Shown here one piece after another: positions 8,682 to 15,988 of a DNA stretch of 21,722 nucleotides (positions are counted from its first letter, which is position 1; the number at the start of each line of letters is the position of its first letter). The notes beneath the pieces were generated by a model that saw nothing but the letters and a program-made list of their open reading frames with translations, was not told the origin of the DNA and ran no database searches. Both the position numbers and the translations under genes were made by a program. Source of the stretch: Bacillota bacterium (GTDB lineage Bacteria > Bacillota > Clostridia > Clostridiales > Caloramatoraceae); assembly GCA_023389275.1 (NCBI GenBank), contig JAEWEN010000125.1, positions 1 through 21,722 on the forward strand, read 5' to 3'.

Positions 8682-8744
8682 ATGTTCAAAATGATTTATT
8701 TTTAATGTTTTTAAATTAGAGAAAATCTTTTATTTAACAAAATA

Positions 8745-8774
8745 ATTATATCATTTTTAGACTTTTTTCGACAA
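8745..8774 (-). promoter_or_regulatory. hydEGF promoter with extended -10
   Basis: Minus strand: -35-like TTGTCG (8774-8769), 18-nt spacer, perfect TATAAT (8750-8745) preceded by TGA, giving an extended TGnTATAAT. The expected start near 8738 leaves an untranslated leader of about 155 nt before hydE, much longer than other leaders in this window apart from the riboflavin operon. Confidence 0.7.
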
Positions 8775-8846
8775 GTTGTTAAATTTTTAATTATTAATTT
8801 TTTCAGATTTTTTATTATAAATACTAGTTAAAGTATATTTTAAAAA

Positions 8847-9479
8847 TTATCCTATTCTTATAGTGTTTTTTATTCTTTTTAAATTATATAAAAATGCATA
8901 GCTTATACTATTATTATTTAATGCTATATTATTTTGGTATCCATAAATATCATAATAAAGATTAGCAGTTGCAGTTTTTCCAAGCCCTAATGATAATAAT
9001 ACAAATATTTTACTTTTAATATAAATGTTTTCTCCTGGACTTACAGATTTTATAAGCCACTTATTTTTTCCAATGTTTTGTACACTATTTCCAGGACTTG
9101 AAATAGATGTTTCAATTGATAAAACATTTAATAAAGATGGGTCTATACTAGATGAAAAATCTATTACAACATCACAAGTTAAACTTCCACTATTTTTAAC
9201 ATCTATTGTTTTTTCATATGAATGTCCAAGAGTAACTGCTGCTCCTAAGTAAGCAGTATCATCTTCTGTATTTATGTCACCTATATATAATCCTAAAAGC
9301 CCATAATGTTTCCACGGTTTTAAATTATTATAACTAAGATTTAAATATCCTACCGCAAAATTACCAGTAGAATCTGATTTTTCACTACTTTTCATATATG
9401 CTATAGATAAACCTGCGGTTATAAAAATATTTGTTATTAACATAATTAAAAGTATAACTACAAATTTACACTCTCTCAT
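8847..9479 (-). CDS. Exported TasA/camelysin-like protein, second of the cassette
   Basis: Predicted exported 210-aa protein of the SipW-dependent type. A hydrophobic helix at about 6-28 is followed by an alternative signal region, AYMKSSEKSDSTGNFAVGYLNL. This resembles the junction that SipW-type peptidases cut in TasA/camelysin-like proteins (an aromatic residue, a polar stretch, then F-x-V-G-x-L-x-L). The rest is beta-rich, with a VKNSG segment (DVKNSGSLTCDVVIDF) like the jelly-roll strand of TasA-fold proteins, also present in the neighbour. The frame is open 20 codons further upstream. The ATG at 9479 was chosen because TAGGAT precedes it and it avoids a long overlap. It lies 22 nt after the sister gene. 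A basic C-terminal tail (NLKRIKNTIRIG) is unlike the sister. Probably a minor or tip subunit; not assigned to a named gene. Confidence 0.72.
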   Translation of the reverse strand: MRECKFVVILLIMLITNIFITAGLSIAYMKSSEKSDSTGNFAVGYLNLSYNNLKPWKHYGLLGLYIGDINTEDDTAYLGAAVTLGHSYEKTIDVKNSGSLTCDVVIDFSSSIDPSLLNVLSIETSISSPGNSVQNIGKNKWLIKSVSPGENIYIKSKIFVLLSLGLGKTATANLYYDIYGYQNNIALNNNSISYAFLYNLKRIKNTIRIG

Positions 9480-9501
9480 AAAATATCCTACCGATATTAT
9501 A

Positions 9502-10134
9502 CTAGTTATTGGGAAAAGGTGCGTTTGTTTGTACACCATCTACTACTACTGAAAATAGTTTACTAGAAACAGGCTTATCTGAGCTTCCGTTTTTTTCTGT
9601 ATAATCTTTATTTACTTCAAAAACAATATTAAAACTTACTTCTCCATTTGGATTTATGTTTTTAAGTTCATATATACCATTGTTATTTGTAATAGCAGGT
9701 GCTGGAGTTACCCCTGTTGTTGTAACATTTTCTACTTTCAGCAAAAATAATTTATTAGGAGGAGTTTCTGTATCTTCCATAGCTAAAAGGTCTGGGGATA
9801 AATTAGGATTTATTTTCACATTTGCACTTAAATCACCTGTATTTTTTACAGTAACATTTTTTGTATATTGATCTCCAGGTCTTAATTTACCAGTACTAGT
9901 TATGTTATTTACTGTTAAAGTTTCTGCTCCTCTTTCATCATTTATATCTATACCTGTACTTGTATATGTCCATACATTATCTATTTTTGTTAGTTTTATA
10001 AAACCAACAGTTATATCAACCGTGTTATCAAATGTTTGTCTATCTTGAAGATAAGAATATGATATATATGCTATTTGTATAAAAATTATAATAGACACTA
10101 AGGCAATAATAATTTTTGACTTTTTATTTTCCAT
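9502..10134 (-). CDS. Exported TasA/camelysin-like fibre protein, first of the cassette
   Basis: Predicted exported protein of 210 aa. The N-terminus has lysines (MENKKSK), a hydrophobic helix at about 8-28, then the SipW-type junction SYLQDRQTFDNTVDITVGFI. This matches the pattern of TasA and camelysin, whose mature N-termini carry F-x-x-G-x-(I/L)-x-L. The mature part contains LRPGDQYTKNVTVKNTGDL, the PGD...V.NTG strand pattern common to TasA-family fibre proteins, and ends in a polar PFPNN tail. The start overlaps the 3' end of sipW by 11 nt, indicating translational coupling. TasA-family proteins form extracellular fibres in biofilm; in C. perfringens the BsaA pilin is made from a sipW-linked operon. 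Fibre formation here is inferred. Sequence identity to BsaA could not be tested. Confidence 0.75.
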   Translation of the reverse strand: MENKKSKIIIALVSIIIFIQIAYISYSYLQDRQTFDNTVDITVGFIKLTKIDNVWTYTSTGIDINDERGAETLTVNNITSTGKLRPGDQYTKNVTVKNTGDLSANVKINPNLSPDLLAMEDTETPPNKLFLLKVENVTTTGVTPAPAITNNNGIYELKNINPNGEVSFNIVFEVNKDYTEKNGSSDKPVSSKLFSVVVDGVQTNAPFPNN

Positions 10135-10603
10135 TTTCTTTTTTCACATCCTTCTTATAAACAATAATTAAAAGGACTAATAATACTAAATTAACAAAAA
10201 GATTTATAAATGGATTTCTTAAATAATAATATAAATTACCTAACTTAGGTATTTTTAAAAAATACTTTCCAATTACTTGGTTTTCTTTTACAGGAATATC
10301 ATAATTATTATTAAAATCCCCTTTTGTAATAAGTTCTTTTCCTTTATTTTCAACAACTCTATGTGTTACAGCTATATTTTCAATTTTATATGTTATAACA
10401 TCTCCTTTTTCCAATTTATTAAAATTTACTTTTCTAATAAATATTAAATCCCCTGCATTTATTTTAGGACTCATACTTTGAGATACTATAACATAGGTTT
10501 TTATAGGAAAGTCATATGAAAATATTCTGCTTAAAAGCATAGAAATCATAATTAAAAAATAAATAAGGATTATTGAATATAATAAATATCTTTTTATTTT
10601 TAT
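10124..10603 (-). CDS. sipW: SipW-type signal peptidase I
   Basis: Membrane-bound signal peptidase of the archaeal/ER-like S26B branch, dedicated to exported TasA-like substrates. With the start used here it is 159 aa: TM helix at about 6-26, catalytic S43 in SQSMSPKINAGD, H81 in VTHRVV (His replaces the Lys of typical bacterial enzymes), aspartates D96/D102 in KGDFNNNYD, and a C-terminal TM at about 133-150. The start is odd. A perfect AAAGGAGG (10619-10612) is followed 8 nt later by ATA AAA ATA AAA AGA, with no ATG, GTG or TTG nearby. The only upstream in-frame start, GTG at 10663, lacks an SD and sits in the T-run of the preceding terminator. A true AUA start or a mutated ATG is most likely. 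Heads the three-gene cassette. Confidence 0.85.
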   Translation of the reverse strand: MKIKRYLLYSIILIYFLIMISMLLSRIFSYDFPIKTYVIVSQSMSPKINAGDLIFIRKVNFNKLEKGDVITYKIENIAVTHRVVENKGKELITKGDFNNNYDIPVKENQVIGKYFLKIPKLGNLYYYLRNPFINLFVNLVLLVLLIIVYKKDVKKENGK

Positions 10604-10661
10604 ATTAATTACCTCCTTTAAATTATTTTGCTTTATAATATGATTTTTTTTAAAAAGGTAC

Positions 10662-10695
10662 ACAAAAAAATGAGTAAAAACTTTTACTCATTTTC
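10662..10695 (-). terminator. Intrinsic terminator ending the riboflavin operon
   Basis: Inverted repeat AAAATGAGTAAA (10667-10678) and TTTACTCATTTT (10683-10694) with a 4-nt loop, followed on the minus strand by seven T. The hairpin overlaps the stop codon of the HAD gene. It separates the rib operon from sipW. Confidence 0.85.
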
Positions 10696-11346
10696 TAAAT
10701 TTATTATGTGTAATATTTCATATACACTTTTAGCTATTTTACTAGCATAGTCTAACTCATTATCTCTTCCATATCCATAACTACATCCTATTGAAAATAA
10801 GTTATGGATCTTTGCAATTTCTATATCAAATTTTCTATCTCCAATTACTATAAAATCTCCCTTATACTTTTGTTTTATATAATTAAATATTTTATACTTT
10901 GGAATGTTATTAAACTCTTCACTACAATAAAAATCATGAAAATAGTTATTTAAGTTAAACTTTTCTATATGAAGATTCATATAATTTATTTTACAATTAC
11001 TTAAAAATATAAGATTATATCCTTTGTTTTTTAATATATTTAAAACTTTATAACTTCCTTTATATAGTTCAGCTTTACCTTCATTTATATATTTAATCAT
11101 TAAGCTTCCTATTTTTTCACTACATTTTCTTTTTTCATCTACAGGTAAATTTGGAAGAAACAAATCCCACATTTCATTACTTGTATAACCTAACCACCTA
11201 CTTATTTCAGTATCTGAAAAAATTTTTTCACTAACATACCCTTTATCTACTAAATAATTGTATGTAGATCTAAAAGCTGGAGCATATATTTTTATACTAT
11301 TATGTAATGTACCATCATAATCAAAAATAATATTTTTATACTTCAT
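10684..11346 (-). CDS. HAD-superfamily phosphatase at the end of the rib operon
   Basis: Cytosolic phosphohydrolase, 220 aa. HAD motif I is D9-x-D11-G-T (FDYDGTLHNS), motif II is S116 (FLSNC), motif III Lys is K150 or K152, and motif IV is GDRKFD with D170 and D174. A helical cap lies between motifs I and II (about 20-85), as in phosphoglycolate-phosphatase-like HADs. The ATG at 11346 starts 2 nt after the ribH stop and has no real SD, so it is translationally coupled. A 17-codon upstream extension inside ribH was rejected. The position suggests that it hydrolyses 5-amino-6-ribitylamino-uracil 5'-phosphate, the intermediate between RibD and RibH whose phosphatase is a HAD protein in E. coli and B. 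subtilis. That role is an inference; a housekeeping phosphatase is the alternative. Confidence 0.88.
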   Translation of the reverse strand: MKYKNIIFDYDGTLHNSIKIYAPAFRSTYNYLVDKGYVSEKIFSDTEISRWLGYTSNEMWDLFLPNLPVDEKRKCSEKIGSLMIKYINEGKAELYKGSYKVLNILKNKGYNLIFLSNCKINYMNLHIEKFNLNNYFHDFYCSEEFNNIPKYKIFNYIKQKYKGDFIVIGDRKFDIEIAKIHNLFSIGCSYGYGRDNELDYASKIAKSVYEILHIINLENE

Positions 11347-11348
11347 TT

Positions 11349-11807
11349 TTATATATTTTTCAATAGATTTGCCATTTCTATAGCAGCTACTGCACAATCA
11401 AATCCTTTATTTCCTGCTTTAGTACCGGCTCTTTCAATAGCTTGTTCTATTGTATCAGTTGTTAAAACTCCAAAAATAATTGGCTTTTCTGTTTCAATAG
11501 AAATATTTGCTATTCCCTTTGAAACTTCTGAACATACATAGTCATAATGTGATGTCGCCCCTCTTATAACTGCTCCTAAACAAATTACTGCATCATAATT
11601 TTTTAATGCCATTTTTTTAGCTACTAATGGAATTTCAAATGCACCTGGTGTCCATGCTATACTTATATCCTCTTCACCTACTCCATGTCTTTTAAGTCCA
11701 TCTAGCGCTCCATCTAAAAGTTTTGATCCTATAAACTCATTAAATCTTGATATTACTATACCTATTTTTATATTTTTAGCTATTAAATTTCCTTCAATTA
11801 TTCTCAT
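11349..11807 (-). CDS. ribH: 6,7-dimethyl-8-ribityllumazine synthase
   Basis: Condenses 5-amino-6-ribitylamino-uracil with 3,4-dihydroxy-2-butanone 4-phosphate to form lumazine, the penultimate step of riboflavin synthesis. The 152 residues are of family length and contain PGAFEIP at 54-60, GAVIRGATSHYDYV with the catalytic H87, and ERAGTKAGNKG near the C-terminus for phosphate and substrate binding. The ATG follows AGGGGGA by a usual gap and lies 23 nt after ribBA. Fourth gene of the operon; probably forms the 60-meric capsid usual in Firmicutes. Assignment is secure. Confidence 0.97.
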   Translation of the reverse strand: MRIIEGNLIAKNIKIGIVISRFNEFIGSKLLDGALDGLKRHGVGEEDISIAWTPGAFEIPLVAKKMALKNYDAVICLGAVIRGATSHYDYVCSEVSKGIANISIETEKPIIFGVLTTDTIEQAIERAGTKAGNKGFDCAVAAIEMANLLKNI

Positions 11808-11830
11808 TTTTATTCCCCCTAAAATTAAAT

Positions 11831-13015
11831 TTAATAAGATAACATATGTTTTAATTTTTCTTTTTTAGTTTTTAAATAAAACTTATTTTCACTATTACTT
11901 TCTATCTCTATTGGTACTCTTTTAACAACCTCTATATCATTTTCCTCTAGACCCTTTATTTTTCTTGGATTATTTGTTATAAGATTTACCTTTTTTATAC
12001 CTAAAGCTTTAAGTATTTGTGATGCTACATCATAGCTTCTCATATCCTCTGGAAAACCTAATTTTAAGTTTGCCTCTACTGTGTCATAACCTTCATCTTG
12101 AAGCTTGTATGCTTTTAGCTTATTAATAAGTCCTATTCCTCTTCCTTCTTGTCTCATATATAAAAGTACTCCACAGTTATTTTTAGATATCATTTTCATT
12201 GCAGCATCATACTGCTCTCCACAGTCACATCTTTTAGAACCTAAAACATCTCCTGTTAAACACTCTGAATGCACTCTTGTTAATATAGGAACATCTTTAT
12301 TTATATCTCCTTTTACTAAAGCTATATGTTCCTTGTTATTTAATTTATCTAAAAATCCATACATTTTAAAATCCCCATATTTTGTAGGCATTTTTATATC
12401 TACTACCTTTTCAACTAATAAGCTTTTTCTATATTTTATAATCTCTTCTATTGTAATAATTTTTATGTTATGGATCTTAGAAAACTCTATTAAATCATTT
12501 ACTCTTGCCATTTCACCATTGTCTTTTATAATTTCACATATAACACCTGCTGGCTTTAAACCTGCAAGAATTGCTAAATCAACTGCTGCCTCAGTATGTC
12601 CATTTCTTTCTAAAACACCATTTTTCTTAGATATTAAAGGAAAAATATGACCAGGTCTTCTAAAATCATTTTCATCCTTACTTTCTAAAACCTTTTTTAT
12701 AGTTAAAGCTCTTTCAAATGCAGAAATCCCTGTAGTTGTTTCTTTATAATCAATTGAAACTGTAAATGCTGTTTCATGATTATCTGTATTATTTTCAACC
12801 ATAGGACCTATATTTAAATCATTTAGAAGAGTCTCACTACATGGCATACATATAAGACCACGACCAAACTTAGCCATAAAATTTATAGCTTCTCCTGTAA
12901 TTTTTTCAGCTGCAACTACTAAATCCCCTTCATTTTCTCTATTTTCATCATCAACAACTATTACCATTTTCCCTTCTCTAATATCATCTAAAGCTTCTTT
13001 AACTGTACTAAACAT
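11831..13015 (-). CDS. ribBA: Bifunctional DHBP synthase / GTP cyclohydrolase II
   Basis: Makes both riboflavin precursors: the N-terminal half converts ribulose 5-phosphate to 3,4-dihydroxy-2-butanone 4-phosphate, and the C-terminal half opens GTP. The RibB half shows DDENRENEGD at 22-31 and NGHTEAAVDLA with H140. The RibA half starts at about 205 and has the zinc site C252, C263, C265 (ECLTGDVLGSKRCDC) and the GTP-binding YMRQEGRGIGL. At 394 aa it equals the usual fusion length, and both halves keep their key residues. AGGGGAG precedes the ATG, 12 nt after ribE. Third gene of the FMN-controlled operon. Confidence 0.97.
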   Translation of the reverse strand: MFSTVKEALDDIREGKMVIVVDDENRENEGDLVVAAEKITGEAINFMAKFGRGLICMPCSETLLNDLNIGPMVENNTDNHETAFTVSIDYKETTTGISAFERALTIKKVLESKDENDFRRPGHIFPLISKKNGVLERNGHTEAAVDLAILAGLKPAGVICEIIKDNGEMARVNDLIEFSKIHNIKIITIEEIIKYRKSLLVEKVVDIKMPTKYGDFKMYGFLDKLNNKEHIALVKGDINKDVPILTRVHSECLTGDVLGSKRCDCGEQYDAAMKMISKNNCGVLLYMRQEGRGIGLINKLKAYKLQDEGYDTVEANLKLGFPEDMRSYDVASQILKALGIKKVNLITNNPRKIKGLEENDIEVVKRVPIEIESNSENKFYLKTKKEKLKHMLSY

Positions 13016-13027
13016 TTTTATCTCCCC

Positions 13028-13678
13028 TTATATAAACCCATTTTCTTTTAAAAAGCTTTCACTTATTTTGCTATCCTTTACTTTATGTGTTTTACCAAAT
13101 AAAAGTTTTTCAACATATTTTCCAATTACATCACATTCAAGATTTACTGTATCTCCTTGTTTTTTATTTAAAATAATAGTTTCACTTAAAGTATGAGGTA
13201 TAATACCAACTTTAAATGTTTCTCTATTTACTGATATAACAGTAAGGCTTACTCCATCTATTGTTATAGAGCCTTTTTCAACTATATACTTTAATATTTC
13301 AGGTGGTGCTTTTACAGTAATTAACACTGAATTCTCTTCTTTTTGAATTAGCAAGATTTTTCCCACTCCATCTATATGTCCACTTACTATGTGTCCTCCT
13401 AGTCTACTTTCAATAGTTAATGCTCTTTCTAAATTAACTTTATCTCCTACTTTTAAATCTCCTAGATTACTTCTTTTAAGACTTTCAAACATAATATCTA
13501 CTTCAAAGTAATTTTCACCTATTTTACATACAGTAAGACATATACCATTTGTTGATATACTATCTCCAAGTAAACTTCCCTTTAAAACTTTACTTGCACC
13601 TATAGTAATTTTTGAAGATTTTTCTCCACTTTTTATACTCTTAACAACCCCTATTTCCTCAACTATTCCTGTAAACAT
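13028..13678 (-). CDS. ribE: Riboflavin synthase alpha chain
   Basis: Dismutates two lumazine molecules to riboflavin and the ribityl-pyrimidine. The 216 aa consist of two lumazine-binding barrels, about 1-97 and 98-195. The hallmark N-terminus MFTGIVEEIG and the second-repeat GGHIVSGHIDGVG are both present, and each repeat has an NGICLTV or DGVSLTV element. GGGAGAG precedes the ATG. The 5' end overlaps ribD by 16 nt, so the two are coupled. A C-terminal tail after about 195 is slightly longer than minimal homologues but unremarkable. Confidence 0.97.
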   Translation of the reverse strand: MFTGIVEEIGVVKSIKSGEKSSKITIGASKVLKGSLLGDSISTNGICLTVCKIGENYFEVDIMFESLKRSNLGDLKVGDKVNLERALTIESRLGGHIVSGHIDGVGKILLIQKEENSVLITVKAPPEILKYIVEKGSITIDGVSLTVISVNRETFKVGIIPHTLSETIILNKKQGDTVNLECDVIGKYVEKLLFGKTHKVKDSKISESFLKENGFI

Positions 13679-14766
13679 TTTTCTCTCCCTATATATCCTT
13701 TTATTAATATGTCCTCATCTAAAATATCAACAGTTGTATTTTTAAGATTAAAAGCATTATGTATTTTTTCTACTCCCTTTCCTTCTACAGGAGTCTTAGA
13801 ATCCTTCCCACCTATTAATTTAGGTGAGATAAAAGCCTCTACTTTATCAACTAAATTTAAGCTTAAAGCTGAAAAATTAAGCTCTCCTCCTCCTTCTAAA
13901 AGAATGCTATCTATACCTAACTCTCCAAGCTTTATCATTAATTCTTCTAAATCTACCTTTCCATTTTTCTCCTTTGTAATTAAAATTTTTATGCCTATAT
14001 TTTGTAAATAATTTATTTTTTCTATGCTTGCCTTATTTGTTGTAGCAATAATTGTTTTGGCTTTTTTATCTTGTATAACATTTGATACTAATGGAATCTT
14101 TAAAGTACTATCTACTATGATTCTTACAGGATTTTTGCCATTTTCTAATCTACAAGTTAACTTTGGATTATCCTTAATAACTGTATTTATTCCTACCATA
14201 ATTCCTGATAAATTATTTCTTAAAATATGTACTTTTTTACGTGATATTTCTGAACTAATCCATTTTGAATCTCCTGTATAAGTTGAAATTTTGCCATCTA
14301 AACTCATTGCAAATTTCATTACAACAAAAGGAACTTTATAAGTTATATACTTTATGAAAATCTCATTTAGCCTTTTACACTTTTCCTCTAAAACTCCTAC
14401 AGTAACATCTATTCCAGATTTAATTAATTTTTCAATCCCCTTACCTGAAACTAATGGGTTAGGGTCTTTCATTCCTATTACTACTTTTGAAATACCACTT
14501 TCAATAATTTTATCTACACATGGAGGTGTTTTTCCAAAATGAGAACAAGGTTCTAAATTAACATACATAGTTGCTCCAAATACACTTTCATTTGTATTAT
14601 TTAGTGCATTTATTTCTGCATGCATTCCACCAAATTTTTCATGATATCCTTTACCTATAACTTTATTTTCTTTTACAATAACTGCTCCAACTAAAGGATT
14701 TGGAGAAACACTTCCTCTTCCTTTTTCAGCTAAATTTATAGCTAATTCTATATACTTTTCATCCAA
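13663..14766 (-). CDS. ribD: Bifunctional pyrimidine deaminase/reductase RibD
   Basis: Deaminates the GTP cyclohydrolase II product and then reduces its ribosyl side chain with NADPH. The N-terminal cytidine-deaminase-like domain has the zinc site H49-A-E51 (MHAEINAL) and C74/C83 (PCSHFGKTPPC). The reductase domain from about 147 to 367 includes KFAMSLDGKIS and a glycine-rich LLEGGGELNF. The 367 aa are typical. The start is a TTG at 14766 (TTG GAT GAA AAG): GGGAGG lies about 8 nt upstream, and the overlapping ATG at 14762 is out of frame and soon stopped. First gene of the operon, directly behind the FMN riboswitch terminator. Confidence 0.96.
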   Translation of the reverse strand: MDEKYIELAINLAEKGRGSVSPNPLVGAVIVKENKVIGKGYHEKFGGMHAEINALNNTNESVFGATMYVNLEPCSHFGKTPPCVDKIIESGISKVVIGMKDPNPLVSGKGIEKLIKSGIDVTVGVLEEKCKRLNEIFIKYITYKVPFVVMKFAMSLDGKISTYTGDSKWISSEISRKKVHILRNNLSGIMVGINTVIKDNPKLTCRLENGKNPVRIIVDSTLKIPLVSNVIQDKKAKTIIATTNKASIEKINYLQNIGIKILITKEKNGKVDLEELMIKLGELGIDSILLEGGGELNFSALSLNLVDKVEAFISPKLIGGKDSKTPVEGKGVEKIHNAFNLKNTTVDILDEDILIKGYIGREKCLQE

Positions 14767-14782
14767 TCTCCTTACCTCCCTA

Positions 14783-14820
14783 AATAAAAAAGCTCTGAAA
14801 TAAAAAATATTCCAGAGCTA
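14783..14820 (-). terminator. Riboswitch-controlled terminator upstream of ribD
   Basis: Stem with arms 14791-14802 and 14808-14819 (AGCTCTG core, one A-C mismatch), 5-nt loop, followed on the minus strand by TTTTT-A-TTT. It lies between the FMN aptamer and the ribD SD, the standard expression platform for transcriptional FMN switches. Confidence 0.88.
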
Positions 14821-14843
14821 AAATGCAAAAATATATTATACAC

Positions 14844-14949
14844 ATCTTCTTTCATCCAGACTTTACTGTCGGCTTCGGAATCTAACCGAATCTGCCAATT
14901 GGCTCGCGGGCTATACCGCCGGTAAGGAATTTCACCTTGCCCTGAAGAC
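14844..14949 (-). promoter_or_regulatory. FMN riboswitch (RFN element)
   Basis: On the minus strand the conserved RFN blocks occur in order: CTTCAGGGCAAGGTGAAATT, CCGGCGGTATAGCCCGCGAG, GGCAGATTCGGTT, CCGAAGCCGACAGTAAAGTC and GGATGAAAGAAG. P1 is closed by GUCUUC with GAAGAU. FMN binding should favour the downstream terminator and switch off the rib operon (established for this class). Confidence 0.97.
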
Positions 14950-14968
14950 AATATTAAATTTATTTATA

Positions 14969-14997
14969 ATATTAGTACTTTAGTAATATATTGTCAA
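14969..14997 (-). promoter_or_regulatory. Riboflavin operon promoter
   Basis: Minus strand: perfect TTGACA (14997-14992), 17-nt spacer, TAATAT (14974-14969). Transcription would begin about 10-15 nt before the FMN aptamer. Confidence 0.7.
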
Positions 14998-15005
14998 CAT
15001 GTTTT

Positions 15006-15034
15006 AAAAAATTAATATCCCTTTTTAATATTAA
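15006..15034 (-). terminator. Probable terminator after the hydroxyacid dehydrogenase gene
   Basis: TTAATAT (15012-15018) and ATATTAA (15028-15034) form a short AU-only stem around a 9-nt loop, followed on the minus strand by TTTTTT. It overlaps the last codons of the gene. The stem is weak, so readthrough is possible. Confidence 0.5.
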
Positions 15035-15968
15035 CAACATTTAGTAGATCTTCACCTTCTATATATCTTTTTAGATTTTCATAAAATAAATTCCATCTTC
15101 TTTCTGCTATTTTTTCGCTAATCCATGAGTTATGACATGTTATGATAACGTTTTCCATTTTCCATAATTTACTTGACTTAGATAAAGGCTCTTTTTCAAA
15201 TACATCAAGGGCAACACCTTTAAAACTACCTTTTTCTATATAATCTATTAAATCCTTTTCATTTACAACTGCTCCTCTTGATACATTTATAAAGTAAGAA
15301 TCTTTTTTCATTTTACTAAATTTATCTTTAGAAAAAATATAATGTGTTTTTTCTGTGTGTGGAAGACAAACTATAACAAAGTCACTTATACCTAGTACGT
15401 AATCTAACTCCTCTATTGGATAACACTTGTCTATATATTCAACACTTTTTCCAGTAGTATTAACACCTAATATATTTACGCCAAACCCTTTTAATCTTTT
15501 ACATGACTCTTTTGCTATGTCACCTGTTCCTATAAAAGAAACTGTTTTTCCATAAACTTCTCCTACTGAAAAGTCCATAAACCATCTTTTATTTTCTTGA
15601 TTTTTATAAGATTTTTTTCTATTTTTAATTAACTCTAAAATATTAAGTACTACCCATTCACCCATAGGTATACTATATCCACCTTTATTATTTGTAACTA
15701 TAATATTATTTTTTAAAACTTTTTCAATTGGAACCTGTTCAAATCCCATACTAGTTAATTGAATCCACTTTAAGTTTTCAAATTTTTCTATATCAAGTTT
15801 TTCAAAAGGCTTATAACACATAAGTGCATCTATATTCTTCATATAAAGCTTATATTCAAAATTTGATTCGTTTTCAACATAAACCTTATAACCTAGATTC
15901 TCTACCATTTTTATTCTTTCTTCTAATTTTCCATCTTCAAAACTATATGTAAATAATACGCTTTTCAT
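15012..15968 (-). CDS. D-isomer-specific 2-hydroxyacid dehydrogenase
   Basis: NAD(P)-dependent oxidoreductase that interconverts a 2-oxoacid and its D-2-hydroxyacid, 318 aa. The nucleotide-binding fold runs from about 100 to 285, with the glycine motif G147-T-G-D-I-A (FIGTGDIA). The catalytic triad of the family is complete: R231 (NVSRGAVVNE), E260 (DVFEKEPL) and H279 (ITCHNSW). The CHNSW ending, with SW after the His, resembles the glyoxylate/hydroxypyruvate and phosphonate-type branch more than D-lactate dehydrogenase, but the substrate cannot be fixed from this. AAGGAGA precedes the ATG. It follows the FUSC-type gene by 20 nt in the same direction, so the two are probably cotranscribed. 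Confidence 0.9.
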   Translation of the reverse strand: MKSVLFTYSFEDGKLEERIKMVENLGYKVYVENESNFEYKLYMKNIDALMCYKPFEKLDIEKFENLKWIQLTSMGFEQVPIEKVLKNNIIVTNNKGGYSIPMGEWVVLNILELIKNRKKSYKNQENKRWFMDFSVGEVYGKTVSFIGTGDIAKESCKRLKGFGVNILGVNTTGKSVEYIDKCYPIEELDYVLGISDFVIVCLPHTEKTHYIFSKDKFSKMKKDSYFINVSRGAVVNEKDLIDYIEKGSFKGVALDVFEKEPLSKSSKLWKMENVIITCHNSWISEKIAERRWNLFYENLKRYIEGEDLLNVVNIKKGY

Positions 15969-15988
15969 AGTATCTCCTTGTTTTAAAT

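Noticed and set aside
13663..13678. 16-nt ribD/ribE overlap as a possible frameshift or fusion
   Set aside because: Both proteins are full length with clean ends, and ribE has its own SD. Short overlaps are normal in coupled operons.
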